Below are positions 1-6,262 of a DNA stretch of 15,242 nucleotides, piece by piece. The translations under genes and the position numbers were made by a program. Below the pieces are notes generated by a model. The model saw nothing but the letters and a program-made list of their open reading frames with translations. It had not been told where the DNA came from and made no database searches. The stretch's first letter is position 1; each line of letters starts with the position of its first letter. The stretch lies in the NCBI GenBank assembly GCA_041623895.1, contig JBFJVZ010000158.1:1-15242 (forward strand). Reading direction: 5' to 3'. The stretch comes from JBFJVZ01 sp041623895. Its GTDB lineage: Bacteria; Planctomycetota; Planctomycetia; Pirellulales; Pirellulaceae.

Positions 1-1
1 A

Positions 2-403
2 TCGAACCACTTTCGCGCCCACCAATGCCGCCGATTGCATTTCAGCAGCAAACCGCTCTAAGTCAGCTGTTGTCTTCGGTGCCCGCACGATGCCTTCGAT
101 ATACATGCCTGCGGTTCGGGCTTGTTCGCCCAGCGATTCTGCTTTCTCCGGCGGCAGCACCCCCAGTTCAACCTGGTAGCCGCCGGCCCCGAATTGCTTT
201 GCGTACTGAAAAAAATTCTCCGCTGCATAGAGTTCGAAGGTCTGGTCGCGATTTCGTGCCGCTTGACGAGCAAATCGCCCGCAGTATTGGCAAAGCCCCA
301 TGCTGGTTGCCGGCCGATCAAGATTCGCTGCCGCCGCAGCACGCATTCCGATGGCAGTCGTAGCGGCGATCAATTGCATGGCGCTTCGACGACTTACAGT
401 CAT
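2..403 (-). CDS. Tat-signal sugar isomerase/epimerase-like TIM-barrel protein, 3' end outside the window
   Basis: The frame is open from the ATG at 403-401 to the left edge with no stop, giving 134 residues of an unfinished protein. The N-terminus begins MTVSRRSAMQLIAATTAIG, a twin-arginine signal (SRR, then a hydrophobic stretch and an Ala-rich end near residue 30), so export by Tat is likely. After it come GLCQYC, FFQYAKQFGAGGYQVELG, and ERFAAEMQSAALVGAKVVR. The alternation of a Gly/Glu-ending strand with helices and the terminal LVGAKVVR strand resembles the xylose isomerase-like TIM-barrel family (AP endonuclease 2 superfamily), common in planctomycetes as exported sugar-processing proteins. 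Metal ligands and substrate residues would lie beyond the window, so the reaction is unknown. An ATG at 408 is followed almost at once by a stop, so 403 is the best start. The DUF1338 gene ends 61 bp upstream on the same strand, which suggests co-transcription. Confidence 0.8.
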   Translation of the reverse strand, partial: MTVSRRSAMQLIAATTAIGMRAAAAANLDRPATSMGLCQYCGRFARQAARNRDQTFELYAAENFFQYAKQFGAGGYQVELGVLPPEKAESLGEQARTAGMYIEGIVRAPKTTADLERFAAEMQSAALVGAKVVR

Positions 404-464
404 TGCATATCTCAAGCAACAGGAAATTGTTTCGGTCAAACAGTATACCGCACACCGACCGCTG

Positions 465-1373
465 TTAAGGATCGACTTGTTGCCGGTACGTGCTCTCAAA
501 GATCTTGTCTGCGTTTCCCGTTTCGAACCCGTCGCGACGATGCTGACGCTGAATCTGATCGGCCGGTAGATGCTGGAACTCCGGCAACACACGACGCTCT
601 GCGAATTCCACATAGGATCCCGGAATCTGTTGCTGAACGGAACCGCCCTTGCCGTCATCAAAGACCGCGGGCACAAGCTGTGCAACCGTTGAACTTTGGA
701 TTAACAATCCATCGGCACTCGTCTTGATCTTGCCCCCGGCATCATTCAGCCGGATGCCAGCTGATTCAAGCAACGAGTTAAACTCCGCGATCGTGTTGTC
801 AGGCGGCGGCAGATTGTGAACGCTGATCGTAAAATGGTTCAAGTAATAACGGTTGTAAATCACCCATGATGCATACTCGCTCTCCTCGGCCAACCGTTGA
901 AAATGCTCCCAAGTCGGCGTCCGCCACAAGCCGCGGTGCAAGAATTGATCGACCGACGCTCCGTCATCCAAGTCCAACTCGTCAACCGGGTCGGCGTCCA
1001 CCTGATCCGTATAGGATCGGATGACTTTCTGGGCTGCATGCGACAAATCCCCTACACGTAATTCGCTGATAAAAATCCGCGGGTATTGCGGTGCCGGCGG
1101 CGAATACCAAAACGCATCTAGTTTCTTTCCCTCAAAAAAATAGGCATCTCGCCGCTGATAGCCGCAATGCAAAAAAATCTTTTCCAGTGAACGAATACCC
1201 AGTTGCGGCACTCCCATTGTGCGAAACGCGATGTGATCGTTTTCGATCTCGTCAGCCGACCGTATCAAGCCTGCTTGGCACATCAGATCGATGATGATTC
1301 GCACATCAGGCACGCGCTCGCTGTATCGACGCATCAAACCGGCAAGAATCGTATCAAGTGGTTGATTGCTCAT
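465..1373 (-). CDS. DUF1338 family protein (2-oxoadipate dioxygenase/decarboxylase-like)
   Basis: This 302-residue protein matches the DUF1338 family. The characterised members (HglS/YdcJ type) are Fe(II) enzymes that convert 2-oxoadipate to 2-hydroxyglutarate in lysine breakdown. Visible signatures are NDHIAFRT (H47, R51), SWVIYNRYYLNHFTISVH (H180) and IPGSYVEFAERR (E257), followed by RRDGFETGNADKIFEST. H47, H180 and E257 fit the family's two-His-one-carboxylate metal site, and R51 sits four residues after the first His as in HglS. There is no signal peptide, so it is probably cytoplasmic. It is shorter than HglS (about 460 residues) and matches the compact version of the family. The isomerase-like gene begins 61 bp downstream on the same strand. 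Family membership is confident; the exact substrate here is an inference, since the compact members are less studied and no other lysine-catabolism gene is nearby. Confidence 0.88.
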   Translation of the reverse strand: MSNQPLDTILAGLMRRYSERVPDVRIIIDLMCQAGLIRSADEIENDHIAFRTMGVPQLGIRSLEKIFLHCGYQRRDAYFFEGKKLDAFWYSPPAPQYPRIFISELRVGDLSHAAQKVIRSYTDQVDADPVDELDLDDGASVDQFLHRGLWRTPTWEHFQRLAEESEYASWVIYNRYYLNHFTISVHNLPPPDNTIAEFNSLLESAGIRLNDAGGKIKTSADGLLIQSSTVAQLVPAVFDDGKGGSVQQQIPGSYVEFAERRVLPEFQHLPADQIQRQHRRDGFETGNADKIFESTYRQQVDP

Positions 1374-1520
1374 CGGACGCTTTCGCAGTGAATCCGGGGT
1401 TTACAGGTGTTGGCAATCAATTCATCCTACGCGATGATGAATGACCCGGCCAACCGGCGATCGTCGCCCGACTTTTCCAGTGCTTTGTCAGGATTAAGAA
1501 TGGGGCTCAAACACGCGTTT

Positions 1521-1610
1521 GGAAAACGGGGTCAGACACGGGTCAGACACCAAAAGTGCAAAGCACCCGAAAGGCCGTTCCGGCTTTTTCTGTCTGCCCC
1601 CTTTTTTCCC
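1521..1610. repeat. REP-like palindromic intergenic element with a tandem 11-bp repeat
   Basis: Within the 308-bp gap 1374-1681, GGGTCAGACAC occurs twice in tandem (1529-1539 and 1540-1550). The segment 1521-1539 is an imperfect inverted match to 1590-1610 (CTGTCTGCCCCC and the following T-run). Between these arms are two small hairpins: GTGC-AAA-GCAC (1556-1566) and AAGGCCG-TTC-CGGCTTT (1571-1587, one G-T pair). The whole folds as an outer stem enclosing two stem-loops. GGGGTCAGACAC-type motifs resemble REP elements mobilised by REP-associated tyrosine transposases; that comparison is from memory. No transposase is in the window. The rest of the gap (1374-1520 and 1611-1681) shows no gene or clear promoter. 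Confidence 0.5.
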
Positions 1611-1681
1611 GGCCACAAAGATCAAGCTTTGACCAAGCATTCGTCGGGATTTCACAAATCAACACGCCGATACAAAATGCC

Positions 1682-2188
1682 ATGCCCAAGAACGTAGAGA
1701 TCAAGGCACGACTGGATGACTTTGATCGCGTAGCCAGGCGGGCCACAGAGATCAGCGGCGGACCGGCTGAACTGATCGTGCAGGAAGATATCTTTTTTCA
1801 TTGCCAATCCGGCCGCTTAAAGCTTCGCATGTTTGCTGACAATTCCGCAGAGTTGATTGCTTATCGACGAGCCGACGAAACGGGGCCCAAATCGTCTGAC
1901 TACGTGATCGCGTCTGTACCTGATCCGCAAACGATGCGTGAAACGCTGGAGCGATCGCTGGGAATTCGATCCGTCGTTCGTAAGACCAGGCATCTGTTTC
2001 TGGCCGGTCGTACCAGAATTCACCTCGATCAGGTGGATGGATTGGGCGATTTCCTTGAATTGGAAGTCGTCATGAAGCCGGATGAAGCTGAAGCAATCGG
2101 CGTTGCTGAAGCTCGTGAACTGATGCAACAATTGTCGATTCCCGACGAAGCGCTAATCGACAGAGCCTACGTCGACCTCAAAAACTAG
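1682..2188 (+). CDS. CYTH-domain protein (class IV adenylate cyclase / thiamine-triphosphatase-like)
   Basis: The protein has 168 residues from the ATG at 1682. The frame stays open upstream to an ATG at 1556, but that stretch translates the REP-like repeat and has no family match, while MPKNVEIKARL is the normal beginning of this subfamily. CYTH proteins form a beta-tunnel that binds triphosphate with two metal ions. Visible features are VEIKARL (the ExExK strand), SGRLKLRMF, AELIAYRRAD, TRIHLDQVDGLGDFLELEV and the C-terminal RAYVDL. The first Glu of ExExK is Asn here (N-V-E-I-K). Such proteins are often annotated as CyaB-type adenylate cyclases, but many family members hydrolyse inorganic or organic triphosphates, so the product name should be read loosely. 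It is soluble and cytoplasmic by appearance. A small membrane-protein frame starts 30 bp downstream. Confidence 0.85.
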   Translation: MPKNVEIKARLDDFDRVARRATEISGGPAELIVQEDIFFHCQSGRLKLRMFADNSAELIAYRRADETGPKSSDYVIASVPDPQTMRETLERSLGIRSVVRKTRHLFLAGRTRIHLDQVDGLGDFLELEVVMKPDEAEAIGVAEARELMQQLSIPDEALIDRAYVDLKN

Positions 2189-2218
2189 CACTTTGTTACT
2201 CCAGTCTTTGAGAACTAA

Positions 2219-2398
2219 ATGGACTTGCTGGATCAACCTGCCACACTCGTATTGCTGGGCATCATTTTTCTGTTTGGCGGACTGGGAGTTTTTAAACTTC
2301 TCCGTCCGCCTTCCATGCCCAACGATGGCAAATCCGCCGCCCCGACGGACGACCAATCTGGACAGTCCGGAGCCGAGCAGCGAGACGAAGACACCTAG
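2219..2398 (+). CDS. Small single-pass membrane protein, 59 aa, unknown function
   Basis: An ATG at 2219 opens a 59-codon frame ending with TAG at 2396-2398. The product starts MDLLDQPATL, then has one strong hydrophobic segment at about residues 9-26 (LVLLGIIFLFGGLGVF). A short basic patch follows (KLLR, residues 26-29), and the tail is hydrophilic and acidic, rich in Asp, Gln, Ser and Gly. The positive residues just after the membrane segment suggest an N-out, C-in topology. It lies 30 bp after the CYTH gene on the same strand and ends 14 bp before the convergent DUF1080 gene, filling an otherwise empty gap. The ribosome binding site is weak (GAG about 10 bases upstream). No family is recognised. 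The membrane pattern and position argue for a real gene, but a frame this short could arise by chance. Confidence 0.55.
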   Translation: MDLLDQPATLVLLGIIFLFGGLGVFKLLRPPSMPNDGKSAAPTDDQSGQSGAEQRDEDT

Positions 2399-2412
2399 CG
2401 AGCGATCAAGAC

Positions 2413-3615
2413 TCACTCGATCTCTTTAATCCGTATGTTACGGAACTTGATGTTGTTGGGCTGGCCGTGATCCTGGAACCCAATGTAGCCTTCCATTGGC
2501 CGGTCTTTCATCGCGCCTTTGTCCAATTGTGTGTCGATAATCGGTTCGCCATTCAATTCGACTTGCAGATGATTGCCGATGCAGGTGACGACCATGCGAT
2601 TCCACTCGTTGGGCGGTCGTGACATGTTCTTAGACGCGCCCACCGTGCGAATGATACCGCCGTGATCATGAGGTCCCGGAGGACCCTCTTTCTTTGAAGA
2701 GTCCAGGATCTGAGCTTCGATTCCGGTTTCGACTGGATCATCGCGATCGGCAACTCGGAAGTACACACCACTGTTGCCACCGGGCGGATAAGCATACTCG
2801 ACATCCAAAACAAAGTCTTTGAATTTCTTTTCCGACCATAGATACGCATCGTACCGCTGCCAACCTTTTTCTCCATCCCGCGGCTGAATCAACACGGAGC
2901 CGTCCTTCTGAACCAACCAGTTTCCCGTTGTTTTCCAGCCGCTCAAGTCTTTGCCGTTGTATAGCGACTTAAAGCCAGACAGATCACGCAGTTTGATGTT
3001 CCGCCATCGCACTTCGTAGGGACCCTGGCCGGCTCCGATTCCGTGAACTTGCAAGCCGATGAACCCCCGCGGGTGCGATTGAAATCGTTCGGCGTGGGTC
3101 AAGTCCGAGACGTGATGTCCATTCAGCCAAACCTGGATGTTGGGTCCAAATGCGATCACGTGATAAGCGTTCCAATCGCCGTCCTTGAAATATTGGTGCG
3201 GCTTACGAACATCGTCGGGTGTCATCCAACCGCCCGCGGATTCACCATAGATATATCCAGCCGTTCCATTGGTGGCGATTTCAACCTGCGGACCATTCAC
3301 ACGCTCCTTCGGATCGTCGTTCTTGGTTTGTGAACGAATTTGCACGCCCGAATTCAACTCGCTATCTACTTTCACTTCAAACATCAGTTCAAAGTCACCA
3401 TACTTCTTGTCGGTACAAAGAAATGAGTTGGGGCTGCCTTCGTTCGTCTTGCCGACAATCGTGTCGCCTTCGACGCGGTACGTTGCCGTTCCATTCCGCT
3501 GCGTCCAACCGTCAAGGTTCTTGCCGTTGAACAAGTTGACCAAACCATGATCGTCCGCCTGCAGCGAAACGATCGGCAAGAACAGAAATGAGAGAGCGAC
3601 CGAGATGCGTAACAT
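2413..3615 (-). CDS. Secreted protein with two tandem DUF1080 (3-keto-disaccharide hydrolase) domains
   Basis: The protein has 400 residues. Residues 1-20 form a Sec signal peptide (hydrophobic LSFLFLPIVS, cleavage near LQA-DD). Domain 1 (about 25-211) begins LVNLFNGKNLDGW and ends VRWRNIKLRDL. Domain 2 (about 213-399) begins FKSLYNGKDLSGW and ends IKFRNIRIKEI. Both carry the NSG strand (88-90 and 281-283) and a conserved LNG turn (164-166 and 354-356). DUF1080 is a laminin-G/concanavalin-like sandwich family now named 3-keto-disaccharide hydrolase because members cleave glycosides oxidised at C3. The gene follows sulfatase 1 by 52 bp on the same strand, so the two are probably co-transcribed. 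An AGGAG sequence precedes the ATG with suitable spacing and supports this start. One of the two domains may bind rather than cleave; the sequence alone does not tell. Confidence 0.9.
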   Translation of the reverse strand: MLRISVALSFLFLPIVSLQADDHGLVNLFNGKNLDGWTQRNGTATYRVEGDTIVGKTNEGSPNSFLCTDKKYGDFELMFEVKVDSELNSGVQIRSQTKNDDPKERVNGPQVEIATNGTAGYIYGESAGGWMTPDDVRKPHQYFKDGDWNAYHVIAFGPNIQVWLNGHHVSDLTHAERFQSHPRGFIGLQVHGIGAGQGPYEVRWRNIKLRDLSGFKSLYNGKDLSGWKTTGNWLVQKDGSVLIQPRDGEKGWQRYDAYLWSEKKFKDFVLDVEYAYPPGGNSGVYFRVADRDDPVETGIEAQILDSSKKEGPPGPHDHGGIIRTVGASKNMSRPPNEWNRMVVTCIGNHLQVELNGEPIIDTQLDKGAMKDRPMEGYIGFQDHGQPNNIKFRNIRIKEIE

Positions 3616-3667
3616 GGAAATCTCCTAAAGCCAAAGGAACCATTGATGTGGCGAATATTGTACAGGG

Positions 3668-5275
3668 TCACTTTGCCTTCAGATAAGGCACCTGATAATC
3701 CTCCGGCAGCGGTGTCACATGATTCGCCGCCGCCCACACGTCCCACAGCATACTAAGCCGGGTGACAATTTCCGGCTGCTCTTTCGATAAATCGTTCAGC
3801 TCGGTGCGATCATTCCTCACGTCGTACAGCTCCCAAGGACGATCCTTCAGCGCAACCAGTTTCCAGCGATCATTCAAAATTGCTCGATTCCCTTCGTGCT
3901 CAAAATACAGATTCCGCGTTGCCATTTCTTTACCCGCCATCAAGTCGGTCAGGCTTTGCCCCGGCAGCTCGATGTTGCCGTCGTATTCGGTCGCGGTGAT
4001 ATCAGCGATGGTCGGCATCAGGTCGATCACGTGGCAAGGCGTGTGATGCAAACTTCCCGGCTGTTTGATTTTCGCTGGCCAATGCACGATGCAAGGCGAG
4101 TTGATTCCGCCCTCGTGGGCAAAATGTTTGTACAACCGCCACGGCGTATTTGACGCGTTCGCCCATCCGCTGCCCGCACTGTGAAAGGTTCCCCGGCTAC
4201 CCATCGCTTCAATCTCGTCACCGTGATGAAGTTTATTGTTGGGACTGGACTTGATGTCAAAGCCCCAGGGATCCCATTCGGCACACGCGCCGTTGTCGGA
4301 GAAAAAGACGATCAGCGTGTTCTCTGACTCACCAGCGGCACGCAGGTCATCGATGACAAAGCCAATATTGCGATCCATGCAATCGACCATTGCAGCATAA
4401 ATCGCCATCCGGTGTGCAAGATCCAGTTTTCGATCCGCGGGAACCGCATTCCAGTCAGGGTTCGTGCCCGAGTTGACTTCGCCGTAGTCCCAATAACGGG
4501 ATCGCGGTGTCAGTTTCGTGGCTTTGGGAATGATGCCCAGTTCCTTCATTCGCGCTAGCCTGGCAGAGCGGACGACGTCCCACCCAACACCATATTGATC
4601 GGCATACTTTTCGATATCGGACGGCTTTGCTTGCAGCGGAAAATGCGGAGCGTTGTAGGCCAGGTACAAGAACCAAGGTTGATCGGCGGTTCGCCGCGCC
4701 AGCTGCAGAAAACTACGCGCATAGGCAGTCACCGCATCCGTGGCATAAAAAGTACCTGGTTTAAAACTCAATCCAGCCCGCCCGGCCGGCAAGCGGGTGA
4801 AGTGGTTGGGTTCCCAAAACGTCTTGGCGCTCACCAGTGTCCCATAGAATTCCTCGAACCCGTGCCTGGTTGGATCCTCCGTCCCCAAGTGCCACTTGCC
4901 GGCAATGAACGATCGGTAGTTTGATTTGGCCAGCATTTGGGCAATTGTTACCGCATCATTGGAAACTCGACCGCGATAGCCGGGCCTGCCAATGTCCTGG
5001 GTCATGTGACCCAGACCAACACGATGCGGGTACTGGCCCGTCAGGATCGCTGCCCGCGAGGGACAACAACGGCCGGTGTTGTAAAACCGGGTCAAGCGTA
5101 ATCCACCAGCCGCGAGCGAATCCAAGTTAGGGGTCTCGATTTCACCTCCGTAACACCCCAAGTCACTGTATCCCAAATCATCGGCAACGATCAGCAACAC
5201 ATTCGGTTTCGCAGCGGCAACGGCACAGGCAACGATGAATTGTGAAATCAACAAACAGGCGAATGGAGTTTTCAT
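3668..5275 (-). CDS. Secreted type I sulfatase (arylsulfatase A-like), sulfatase 1
   Basis: Starting at the ATG at 5275 the protein has 535 residues. An open frame extends upstream to 5581 but reads antisense to the SDR gene, and MKTPFACLLISQFIVACAVA is a clear signal peptide, so the extension is rejected. Family marks: metal-binding DD at 32-33 (VADDLGYSD), the formylglycine motif C70-C-P-S-R74 followed by LTG at 78-80, GKWHLG (K127, H129) and FFSDNGA. C70 must be converted to formylglycine for hydrolysis of sulfate esters; the needed maturation enzyme is not in the window. The C-terminal part has the usual YFEHEGNRAI and WELYDVRNDRTELNDLS elements, so the protein is full length. It acts in the periplasm or outside the cell. 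The tandem DUF1080 gene follows 52 bp downstream, and the SDR gene diverges upstream. Substrate is unknown. Confidence 0.95.
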   Translation of the reverse strand: MKTPFACLLISQFIVACAVAAAKPNVLLIVADDLGYSDLGCYGGEIETPNLDSLAAGGLRLTRFYNTGRCCPSRAAILTGQYPHRVGLGHMTQDIGRPGYRGRVSNDAVTIAQMLAKSNYRSFIAGKWHLGTEDPTRHGFEEFYGTLVSAKTFWEPNHFTRLPAGRAGLSFKPGTFYATDAVTAYARSFLQLARRTADQPWFLYLAYNAPHFPLQAKPSDIEKYADQYGVGWDVVRSARLARMKELGIIPKATKLTPRSRYWDYGEVNSGTNPDWNAVPADRKLDLAHRMAIYAAMVDCMDRNIGFVIDDLRAAGESENTLIVFFSDNGACAEWDPWGFDIKSSPNNKLHHGDEIEAMGSRGTFHSAGSGWANASNTPWRLYKHFAHEGGINSPCIVHWPAKIKQPGSLHHTPCHVIDLMPTIADITATEYDGNIELPGQSLTDLMAGKEMATRNLYFEHEGNRAILNDRWKLVALKDRPWELYDVRNDRTELNDLSKEQPEIVTRLSMLWDVWAAANHVTPLPEDYQVPYLKAK

Positions 5276-5295
5276 GGATCGATCACCGTGGGTCT

Positions 5296-5324
5296 CTCCG
5301 TTGGTAGCAAAAGGCGGGTATGAT
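5296..5324 (+). promoter_or_regulatory. Possible promoter for the SDR gene in the divergent sulfatase 1/SDR gap
   Basis: The 84-bp gap between the divergent starts at 5275 and 5360 must hold promoters for both genes. TATGAT at 5319-5324 is one base from the sigma-70 -10 consensus and lies about 36 bp before the SDR ATG. The best placed -35 position (5296-5301, CTCCGT) is poor, and TTGGTA at 5301-5306 is too close. This is a weak prediction based on the -10 alone. Confidence 0.28.
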
Positions 5325-5359
5325 TCTACTTCTCCTACCTTTCCTTGTGGATCGAAAAC

Positions 5360-6133
5360 ATGCTTTCTGGAATCAAACAGTTTGACCTCACCGGCCGTGT
5401 CGCCCTTGTTACCGGTGGATCCAAGGGGTTGGGCAAAGCGATGGCAGCCGGACTGGCTTCCGCCGGCGCCAAGACGGTGTTGATCAGTCGAAACCAATCC
5501 GAGGTCGACGCGGCAGCCGCAGAAATCACCTCGGATCACAACACCGAGTCGATCGGGATCGAAGCCGACGTCACGGATCAAAGCGAGATTGAATCGGTCG
5601 TCCAGTCAGTCATTGACCGCTACAGCCGCATCGACATCTTGATCAACAACGCCGGGATCAATATTCGCGGGCCGATCGATGAACTGACGCTTGATGACTT
5701 TCGCAAAGTGCAGCAGATTAATGTCGATGGCATCTGGATCGCCAGCCGCGCCGTGGCGCCCCACATGAAACAGCAGGCAAGCGGCCGCATCATCAACCTT
5801 GCCAGCACGCTGGGGCTGGTCGGACTGGCGAATCGCACACCGTACGCAACCAGCAAGGGTGCCGTCGTACAACTGACCCGCGCCCTCGCATTGGAATTTG
5901 CTCCGCACAACATTACGGTCAACGCGATCTGCCCCGGTCCGTTCTTGACACCCATGAACGAGCCGATTGCGGATACCGAGGAAGCGAAAAAGTTCATCAT
6001 CGGCGCGGTAGCGATGAATCGCTGGGGGCGCCTGGAAGAAATCCAAGGCGCCGCAATCTACCTGGCCAGTGACGCAGCCAGTTACACAACCGGCAGCATG
6101 TTGGTGGTCGACGGAGGCTGGACCGCGCGGTAG
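5360..6133 (+). CDS. SDR-family oxidoreductase (glucose/gluconate dehydrogenase-like)
   Basis: The 257-residue classical short-chain dehydrogenase has its Rossmann cofactor motif T18-GGSKGLG-G25, NNAG at 96-99 and the full catalytic tetrad N121, S149, Y162 and K166 (YATSK). It ends with the usual SYTTGSMLVVDGGW. SRN at 43-45 after the second strand places an Arg where NADP-preferring members have one; this is only suggestive. No signal peptide is present, so it is cytoplasmic. Overall it resembles gluconate 5-dehydrogenase, 2-deoxy-gluconate dehydrogenase (KduD) and glucose 1-dehydrogenase, which act on sugar hydroxyls; the exact substrate cannot be set. A TTG at 5345 would add five residues; the ATG at 5360 fits the family's N-terminus better. 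The sialidase-like gene follows 129 bp downstream on the same strand, separated by a palindromic repeat. Confidence 0.93.
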   Translation: MLSGIKQFDLTGRVALVTGGSKGLGKAMAAGLASAGAKTVLISRNQSEVDAAAAEITSDHNTESIGIEADVTDQSEIESVVQSVIDRYSRIDILINNAGINIRGPIDELTLDDFRKVQQINVDGIWIASRAVAPHMKQQASGRIINLASTLGLVGLANRTPYATSKGAVVQLTRALALEFAPHNITVNAICPGPFLTPMNEPIADTEEAKKFIIGAVAMNRWGRLEEIQGAAIYLASDAASYTTGSMLVVDGGWTAR

Positions 6134-6155
6134 TGCGTTGTCAGGCTCTGACTTT

Positions 6156-6232
6156 GGAGTAGCAAGGCTCGCCAAGAGTTTCGGTTGCGTGCGTGAATCG
6201 TCGAAAGTCTTGACGACTTCCGCTACGACTCC
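6156..6232. repeat. Imperfect inverted repeat between SDR and sialidase-like genes
   Basis: The left arm (from GGAGTAGC at 6156 to about 6184) matches the reverse complement of the right arm (about 6204-6232, ending TTCCGCTACGACTCC), with about 18 of 25 core positions agreeing and an extra 3 bp in the right arm. The arms share GTAGC, a central TCG-CAAGA block and TTTCG. The loop is about 20 bp. Similar GTAGCGGAA...CAAGAGTTCCG palindromes are remembered from Rhodopirellula intergenic regions, which suggests a dispersed REP-like family. It could act as an mRNA hairpin between the two genes. Confidence 0.45.
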
Positions 6233-6262
6233 GATCCCAATCTTTAATCTGGACAAAGCATC

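Noticed and set aside
122..727. 201-codon plus-strand open frame across the isomerase-like and DUF1338 genes.
   Set aside because: It lies opposite two recognised coding regions, and its translation is rich in Arg, Ser and Cys with no domain-like pattern.
1629..1657. TTGACC at 1629-1634 as a -35 box for the CYTH gene.
   Set aside because: No acceptable -10 hexamer occurs 16-18 bp downstream.
1556..1681. N-terminal extension of the CYTH frame by 42 residues.
   Set aside because: It translates the REP-like repeat and lacks similarity to the family, whose normal N-terminus is the MPKNVEIK start at 1682.
5276..5581. N-terminal extension of sulfatase 1 by 102 residues.
   Set aside because: It runs antisense through the SDR gene and would bury the clear signal peptide that starts at 5275.
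5606..6256. Long minus-strand open frame opposite the SDR gene.
   Set aside because: It is a shadow of the SDR coding sequence, whose full motif set proves the plus strand.
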